NCBI GenBank assembly: GCA_034440615.1
Contig: JAOTOM010004868.1
Span: 447,501-511,500 of the forward strand
Length of the DNA: 64,000 nucleotides
Source: Ashinkailepas kermadecensis
Taxonomy: Eukaryota > Arthropoda > Thecostraca > Neolepadidae
Direction: 5' to 3'
In this document: one piece after another, positions 56,781 through 64,000 of the stretch
How positions within the stretch are numbered: position 1 is the first letter of the stretch
How the letters are laid out: each line of letters starts with the position of its first letter
Notes under the pieces: generated by a model
The model's input: the letters and a program-made list of their open reading frames with translations, nothing else
What the model was told of the DNA's origin: nothing
Databases searched by the model: none
Position numbers and translations under genes: made by a program

Positions 56781-57989
56781 ATATTGCATATCTGACGCCG
56801 CCTCTGTGCTGATGACACGGCAGTGTGGCCGCTGCCTGGGACCCTGAGAGTCCAACACGTGTCCTTTACGTGCAGCACATCGTGCGGGAGCGCAGACTAC
56901 ATGATGCAATGCGGACCCCCAGTCCAGGAGAACACCACAGCTCTGCTGCCACGATACCACAACGCACAGTGTTCAAAATAGACCGGCACAGGGCTGCTTT
57001 AGACATTTCAGATACCACAGCGGCTGATTTAGGTGCCAACTCGCTCAGTTTGACATCACCGTTTTCACGGCTACAACAGGTATAAGCCTCGCAATACCAA
57101 CCACTGCACCTCCGCCGGCACACTCGGCCAACGGTCGTTTTTTTCTTCACAATCTGCCAACGTTCGAACGTCGGATGACGGATGGAAAGTCAGACGTCAC
57201 TTTTACCAAAATTTCAGCCATTTTAACAAGTACACTGCGGACAGTAACCAGAAAACATTGGTCCGAACGAAAGGAAGAAAGCACAACGACAAAGTAGGTA
57301 AAGACAGTGATATGCCTCGGATGCTTATCCCGGGAAAAACGTTAGTTGTATGGCTTAGAGATCGATCATTTTGACCGCTTTCTAGCTTCTTATCAAATGG
57401 ATGCAAAATGATCCAAGTAGTCAGCACGCCTCAGAACACCAAAATTCACCTCCACGTTACTGATCAAGCACACAAAGTATAACCCTGTCATCTGTTCCCA
57501 CTCCAGGTCCCGCCTCCACTTTGGACGATTTGTAACTTTACGGACAAGTATGTACCATCAGCTTGTTTGCTGACCTGACGAACCATAGTCTGCTACGTCA
57601 ATAACACTTCTTTCCTCTGTACCCCCAATCACGACAAAGTCAACAGCAATGAGCGGGTGAAAGGGCTTGCTAAGCAACCTATGCATTTCAACACCTACAC
57701 AAACACGATTCTCGTCAGACGATGTTCCGCCGTCCACGCCGAAGCGCTGCTTCGTATCGACAAGAAGCGTCCGAGTTCCTCAAACACCGATGTTGACAGT
57801 GTTTGGTTTTAGTCACGGCCTCGCGGCTTCCGCACCGCTCATAATTCGGTGTCTGCCTCGGCTGATTAGCGTATCGCAGGTGAGCGGGTGGTGACGTCAG
57901 CGTTTCTTTGAGACGTTTCTACGCCTCTGCGGAGCGATGGTGTAACTCCGTAATCCGCGACACCCGTCGTGACTGCCAATATTTGTTTC
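56781..57989. other. unique sequence; weak exon-like frame at 56825-57085
   Basis: A plus-strand frame ([20 protein letters not shown] to FSRLQQ) runs from an AG-ending site (cacggcag) to CAACAG|GTATAAG, a possible donor. It has no similarity I recognise, and the antisense frame is also open. I do not call a gene. The rest is featureless. Confidence 0.3.
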
Positions 57990-58000
57990 TTGGGGGTGGT

Positions 58001-58167
58001 TGGTTTGTTATTTGATTTACGGCGCGTCGACTACCCTGCGGACATTGGCGTTGCTAATCTCTCAAGTCGGTTGGTTGCAGACGAAGGGCGGTGACGGGTG
58101 GGACTCGAACTCACAACTTGTCAGTTGGGAGATGAACATCCTACCCCTGCGATTACTCGCACCCTTA
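58001..58167 (-). mobile_element. SINE with a diverged head (head 2-related)
   Basis: The minus strand reads GTGCGAGTAATCGCAGGGGT (box A region), box B GTGAGTTCGAGTCCCACCC, a diverged core (CTTGAGAGATTAGCAACGCC), the GTCGACGCGCCGTAAATC arm and an AATAACAAACC tail. The flanks TTGGGGGTGGT (57990-58000) and TTGGGGGCGGT (58168-58178) differ at one base. Confidence 0.85.
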
Positions 58168-58178
58168 TTGGGGGCGGT

Positions 58179-59157
58179 GACGGCCGCATGTGTTATGGCC
58201 TCCACGATGCCTTCCGGTCGAATGGTGTGGCGTTGAATTCTGTCGGGATGTCGTAAAGACATGTTTTAAGGAAATGCAGACGCAATTTTCCTAAGCCGAA
58301 TTGCTTTTCTAACGACATATTTCCTATTAACGCCATGGGTATGTCGGTGATCGACTAAGTGTATCCACCTTCATACGAAGTGTTACTTCTTCCTCTGACA
58401 TCAGTGCTTGGGCGACCTTTATGAAGTTGATCCGGGGAGGGGATGGTGTGGAAGCTGCATAGAGTGTTACGTTAAATCCTGAAGACACGAGGATAGGTAA
58501 ATCAAACGTTGCGGGGATAATGGCCCATCTAACAGTATATCAATGGTGCCCATGTCGCAGGTGGAGCTGTTAAAAAAGGAGTCTAATAATGTTCCAGGTA
58601 ATGTCCTTTCCTGGAGGCGCAGTCTCTCAGTGCGCCGTGTTCAAATACCTGCACAATTATGGGCGGGATGGGGATCGGGTGAAGGATGGAGTAACTTGAG
58701 TATCACCAAAAGGCATGCACCTGCTTGAGTGCCGCGGTATACAGGCCCTCCTCTAGCACGTTAGCTGGGGAGGGGCGTGACCCCACAGTCATGGCCGTAC
58801 CCCTTCCCAATCAGTGACCTTTCACCATTGCCGTCACATTGCTGGGTGTGGAGGAGGGGAGGGGGGGGCGGAGACCGGTTGGCTCGGATGGTGAGCCTGC
58901 GGCCACCAATGGTCGCGGCCTCCCACTCCCAGTCAGTTCAAATATGTACACAGGACCTTGCTTTGTTCGTTTGCTCCGCGGCATGTTCGGTGAACAGAAT
59001 GGTGGATCGGGCACGAATGTTGCGCCGATTCACCTGACATGGACTCCCGCCATATTCCATGGCCCGGAGAGGACCAGAGCTGCTCGGTTCTCACTGTGCC
59101 TTCTGACATCGTGGCGCAGCGCTGCCATCAACTCTGCCGGTCGGCAAACGAGGTGCA
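58179..59157. other. unique sequence, no gene recognised
   Basis: Overlapping short frames at 58777-59216 lead into the 92-bp array. No domain is seen. Confidence 0.4.
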
Positions 59158-61962
59158 GACGACGCCGACACCTCACCACATCCCCTGACCTGAGACACCG
59201 CTCCCTCCCGCCCTGACCGTGGTGACGGTAGGGTGGTTAAATGACGGCCGTGTCTGCCGGCACCTCATCACGTCCCCTGACCTGAGACACCGCTCCCTCC
59301 CGCCCTGATCGTGGTGACGGTGGGGTGGTGAGGTGGCGGCCGTGTCTGCCGGCACCTCATCACGTCCCCTGACCTGAGACACCGCTCCCTCCCGCCCTGA
59401 CCGTGGTGACGGTAGGGTGGTTAAGTGGCGGCCGTGTCTGCCGGCACCTCATCACGTCCCCTGACCTGAGGCACCGCTCCCTCCCGCCCTGATCGTGGTG
59501 ACGGTGGGGTGGTGAGGTGGCGGCCGCGTCTGCTGGCACCTCATCACGTCCCCTGACCTGAGACACCGCTCCCTCCCGCCCTGACCGTGGTGACGGTGGG
59601 GTGGTTAAGGGGCGGCCGTGTCTGCCGGCACCTCATCACGTCCCCTCACCTGAGACACCGCTCCCTCCCGCCCTGATCGTGGTGACGGTGAGGTGGTTAA
59701 GGGGTGGCCGTGTCTGCCGGCACCTCATCACGTCCCCTGACCTGAGACACCGCTCCCTCCCGCCCTGACCGTGGTGAAGGTGGCGTGGTTAAGGGGTGGC
59801 CGTGTCTGCCGGCACCTCATCACGTCCCCTGACCTGAGACACCGCTCCCTCCCGTCCTGACCGTGGTGAAGGTGGGGTGGTGAGGTGGCGGCCGCGTCTG
59901 CTGGCACCTCATCACGTCCCCTGACCTGAGACACCGCTCCCTCCCGCCCTGACCGTGGTGAAGGTGGCGTGGTTAAGGGGTGGCCGTGTCTGCCGGCACC
60001 TCATCACGTCCCCTCACCTGAGACACCGCTCCCTCCCGCCCTGATCGTGGTGACGGTGAGGTGGTTAAGGGGTGGCCGTGTCTGCCGGCACCTCATCACG
60101 TCCCCTGACCTGAGACACCGCTCCCTCCCGCCCTGATCGTGGTGACGGTGGGGTGGTGAGGTGGGGCCTGTGGTGACGGTGGGGTGGTGAGGTGGCGGCC
60201 GTGTCTGCCGGCACCTCATCACGTCCCCTGACCTGAGGCACCGCTCCCTCCCGCCCTGATCGTGGTGACGGTGGGGTGGTTAAATGACGGCCGTGTCTGC
60301 CGGCACCTCATCACGTCCCCTGACCTGAGACACCGCTCCCTCCCGCCCTGACCGTGGTGAAGGTGGCGTGGTTAAGTGGCGGCCGTGTCTGCCGACACCT
60401 CATCACGTCCCCTGACCTGAGACACCGCTCCCTCCCGCCCTGACCGTGGTGACGGTAGGGTGGTTAAGTGGCGGCCGTGTCTGCCGGCACCTCATCACGT
60501 CCCCTGACCTGAGACACCGCTCCCTCCCGCCCTGACCGTGGTGACGGTAGGGTGGTTAAATGACGGCCGTGTCTGCCGGCACCTCATCACGTCCCCTGAC
60601 CTGAGACACCGCTCCCTCCCGCCCTGATCGTGGTGACGGTGGGGTGGTGAGGTGGCGGCCGCGTCTGCTGGCACCTCATCACGTCCCCTGACCTGAGACA
60701 CCGCTCCCTCCCGCCCTGACCGTGGTGACGGTGGGGTGGTGAGGTGGCGGCCGTGTCTGCCGGCACCTCATCACGTCCCCTCACCTGAGACACCGCTCCC
60801 TCCCGCCCTGACCGTGGTGACGGTGGGGTGGTTAAGGGGTGGCCGTGTCTGCCGGCACCTCATCACGTCCCCTCACCTGAGACACCGCTCCCTCCCGCCC
60901 TGACCGTGGTGACGGTGGGGTGGTGAGGTGGCGGCCGTGTCTGCCGGCACCTCATCACGTCCCCTCACCTGAGACACCGCTCCCTCCCGCCCTGACCGTG
61001 GTGACGGTGGGGTGGTGAGGTGGCGGCCGTGTCTGCCGGCACCTCATCACGTCCCCTGACCTGAGACACCGCTCCCTCCCGCCCTGACCGTGGTGAAGGT
61101 GGCGTGGTTAAGGGGTGGCCGTGTCTGCCGGCACCTCATCACGTCCCCTGACCTGAGACACCGCTCCCTCCCGCCCTGATCGTGGTGACGGTGGGGTGGT
61201 TAAATGACGGCCGTGTCTGCCGGCACCTCATCACGTCCCCTGACCTGAGACACCGCTCCCTCCCGCCCTGACCGTGGTGACGGTGGGGTGGTTAAGTGGC
61301 GGCCGTGTCTGCCGGCACCTCATCACGTCCCCTGACCTGAGACACCGCTCCCTCCCGCCCTGACCGTGGTGAAGGTGGCGTGGTTAAGTGGCGGCCGTGT
61401 CTGCCGGCACCTCATCACGTCCCCTGACCTGAGACACCGCTCCCTCCCGCCCTGACCGTGGTGAAGGTGGCGTGGTTAAGTGGCGGCCGTGTCTGCCGAC
61501 ACCTCATCACGTCCCCTGACCTGAGACACCGCTCCCTCCCGCCCTGACCGTGGTGACGGTAGGGTGGTTAAATGACGGCCGTGTCTGCCGGCACCTCATC
61601 ACGTCCCCTGACCTGAGACACCGCTCCCTCCCGCCCTGACCGTGGTGAAGGTGGCGTGGTTAAGGGGTGGCCGTGTCTGCCGGCACCTCATCACGTCCCC
61701 TGACCTGAGACACCGCTCCCTCCCGCCCTGACCGTGGTGACGGTGGGGTGGTGAGGTGGCGGCCGTGTCTGCCGGCACCTCATCACGTCCCCTCACCTGA
61801 GACACCGCTCCCTCCCGCCCTGACCGTGGTGACGGTGGGGTGGTTAAGGGGTGGCCGTGTCTGCCGGCACCTCATCACGTCCCCTGACCTGAGACACCGC
61901 TCCCTCCCGCCCTGACCGTGGTGACGGTGGGGTGGTTAAGTGGCGGCCGTGTCTGCCGGCGC
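59158..61962. repeat. 92-bp minisatellite, ~30 copies
   Basis: The unit contains CACCTCATCACGTCCCCTGA, CCTGAGACACCGCTCCCTCC, CGCCCTGACCGTGGTGACGG, TGGGGTGGTTAAGTGGCGGC and CGTGTCTGCCGG. Copies differ at a few linked sites (GACGGTGGGG/GAAGGTGGCG, TTAAGTGG/TGAGGTGG). A ~35-bp partial unit at about 60158-60195 breaks the phase. The unit has stops in minus frames every two units, giving a row of 68-codon frames that are not genes. Confidence 0.97.
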
Positions 61963-62257
61963 TGAGTTGCCGGCCACGTCGGGCCACTCACCTTGGAGAG
62001 TGCGGAGGCGGTGCGATCGGTGGGAGCCGGCTGGCTGGCCGGCGCGCCCCGGCGGCGCCCCGGCGGCGCCAGGGAGAGGTACGCGCGTGCAGTGCCGGTC
62101 ACCGGCGGCGCCGAGGTCATCTGGCCTGGCCACTGACCGCGGCCTTGGCTGCCGCCGGCCGGCCATCCGCAGACAACCGGCGCGTCGCGTTCTCGCCGGC
62201 CGTGATCAACCGAATGGCGGCTATAAGTGACTCATGGATGGCGAGAGGTGTTCATGC
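61963..62257. other. CpG-rich spacer between two arrays
   Basis: Very GC-rich, with GGCGCGCCCCGGCGGCGCC-type words. No gene is recognised. A CpG-island-like promoter is possible but unsupported. Confidence 0.4.
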
Positions 62258-62590
62258 GCGCCGCCTGATGCCGCGGCACGGTGTCATGTGAAGCCGCCTG
62301 ATGCCGCGGCACGGTGTCATGTGAAGCCGCCTGATGCCGCGGCACGGTGTCATGTGAAGCCGCCTGATGCGGCGGCACGGTGTCATGTGAAGCCGCCTGA
62401 TGCCGTGGCACGGTGTCATGTGAAGCCGCCTGATGCCGCGGCACGGTGTCATGTGAAGCCGCCTGATGCCGTGGCACGGTGTCATGTGAAGCCGCCTGAT
62501 GCCGCGGCACGGTGTCATGTGAAGCCGCCTGGTGCCGCGGCACGGTGTCATGTGAAGCCGCCTGATGTCGCGGCACGGTGTCATGCGAAG
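62258..62590. repeat. 33-bp minisatellite, 10 copies
   Basis: The unit CGCCTGATGCCGCGGCACGG then TGTCATGTGAAGC is 33 bp, a multiple of three, so 11-residue repeats (HDTVPRHQAAS on minus, AARCHVKPPDA on plus) stay open on both strands. Substitutions are few and do not favour one frame. Confidence 0.97.
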
Positions 62591-64000
62591 CTGTCGCGTC
62601 CTTGAGCATGGAACATGGCACATGGCTCCATGCCATCCAGGACTCTTCGGAACCAGAACTTTAAGCTCCTCGGAAGAATGGGCAAGGTTGTGTAGACGAA
62701 TGGTTGCATGGGGAGAATTGACTTAGAAAGTGGCATCCACACTTGACACTTTTGCACGTTCCGTCGGTTTGATATGTTGTGACTACTTGGCTCGATGTAT
62801 TCGATCTTCATCCTGGCAAGTCATTAGGACCGCAGATGAAAGATGCAGTATGACTGGTCACCAGTCAGCTACAATAGTATGGCTGTTGTTGCCAGACCTA
62901 CCTGCGGCTGCAAAGTCAACTTCCCAATAATACATTTACACTATTGATGGATCCTTGATACAACCAAATATCTTGTTTTACAAAAACTGTCAACATTTGC
63001 TGCACAAAATGTGTTGGTAATCTTCCGCTCATGAAAAGGGGCGAAATATTTGGAAATATGATGCACGTGTGTAATGCTTGCAAATACGCTGGGCCAGTTT
63101 TGCTAGTAACCTAGTAATTGTCAGTGTAAGGCGCCCATAGACCTTATAGGCACCTTGCACTTCGCCTTTCGCTGAACGAGTGGGAGGAAGCTCTAAAAGC
63201 GCGGAGCAGTCGAATCTCCGTGTATATCAGGCAGATGCATTTTCTTGAAGTCACACACACTTTGAAGCATGTATGTAGAGCTGAAATGATTTTCGATGCA
63301 ATGGATTCACCAAGTTGCTTGATGACCCTCCTCTACCGGACTGAACTCGGGACCCCGAAATATAAACCAATCAAGTTACCTCTTCGCCCCGGATGGCGAA
63401 ACGCCACTCGCGAAGTGGCGAAGTGGCGAAGTGACAAGTGTCATCTGCTGGTGCGAAATGCATGGCAAGCTTCCTGCGCGAAGATGTATATTTTTTAGTC
63501 ACACGGTCGGTCAGCCAGTTCAGTCGCAGTCATTTCAGACACATCGTAGGCGTACACGCTCTTGCCAACGTGCGAACAAAGAGTGTTGATCTCCAAGTGG
63601 ACCGAGACGCGTGTGCGGCGGTGCAGAGGTAGCTGACGGCCGGCAGCTGAGTGGTGGGGTGAACGGACGAGTCGCTGTGTCCCCCGATGCCCGACACGTG
63701 CCGTAATCGATCCAACAGCTGTGCTCGAGTGGGTCCAGCTGTTCAGAGCCAGATTTCGCTCTGCTGATGTTCGACGCAATTCACGAAATCCGGCATCTGC
63801 CTGCTGTGGGGATGATTGTGATCGGCCGTGCTCTGGTGACGGATAGGTCGAGTACAACAGAGGAAATTGCGTCACACACCGTATCGCTACCTTCAGTATT
63901 CAGCGGGCATTTACCGGGAAGAACGGAGCCTCGTGTGCATGTTTAATCTAGAAAAAGCGTCTTTTTGCCATGCTAGATGACCAAGCACAATGGTACAAAG
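62591..64000. other. unique sequence, no gene recognised
   Basis: CGAAGTGGCGAAGTGGCGAAG triplication near 63410-63432 (units of 9 bp). Short frames on both strands at 63440-63875 have no recognisable domain. Confidence 0.4.

Noticed and set aside
62232..62636. HDTVPRHQAAS and AARCHVKPPDA repeat proteins
   Set aside because: A 33-bp unit stays open on both strands. Base changes show no third-position bias.

Overview
This is a window of animal nuclear DNA, most likely from an arthropod. Three things point there: scattered AACCT pentamers, which match the arthropod telomere word TTAGG; tRNA-headed SINEs and non-LTR retrotransposon (LINE) relics of animal type; and one spliced host exon that encodes the N-terminus of the eIF4E-binding protein (4E-BP/Thor). 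A crustacean or chelicerate is a guess. No operons, rRNA genes or CRISPR arrays are present. Most long open frames are stop-free tandem repeats and are not genes.

Layout. 0.6-2.8 kb: 36-bp minisatellite, then a tRNA-headed SINE. 3.5-5.5 kb: hAT-like and SINE insertions nested up to four deep. 6.1-7.07 kb: giant compound microsatellite. 7.2-18 kb: SINE copies, a LINE 3' end, a 44-bp perfect palindrome and long stretches of plain intergenic DNA. 18.2-23.6 kb: AT-rich sequence, inferred to be intron 1 of the minus-strand 4E-BP gene. It holds about 1.1-kb repeats in direct and inverted copies, a fossil LINE, one SINE and three ultrashort retroposons. 23.62-24.1 kb: 4E-BP exon 1 and a candidate promoter. 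24.8-25.5 kb: hAT-like non-autonomous element with an 8-bp target duplication. 27.0-28.3, 33.5-35.8, 38.2-38.8 and 53.5-54.5 kb: LINE fragments. 30.4-31.8 kb: two fold-back elements. 41.0-45.7 kb: candidate DNA transposon with ~170-bp inverted arms and a large transposase-like gene. 45.9-47.6, 52.1-52.6, 55.4-55.9, 59.2-62.0 and 62.3-62.6 kb: minisatellites with 23-, 61-, 35-, 92- and 33-bp units.

Main discovery candidate. SINEs with at least three different tRNA-like heads share one 3' core. In RNA form the core folds into a two-part hairpin, followed by a CCAATAACC-type tail. Stem sequences differ between families while pairing is kept (CGACGC/GCGTCG, GGGCGC/GCGCCC, GTGC/GCAC). The same core also occurs alone as 38-64-bp elements, and at least six of these are flanked by 13-16-bp direct repeats, as expected of retroposition. 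I infer that the core hairpin plus tail is a minimal substrate for some LINE reverse transcriptase. The partner LINE is not identified in this window.
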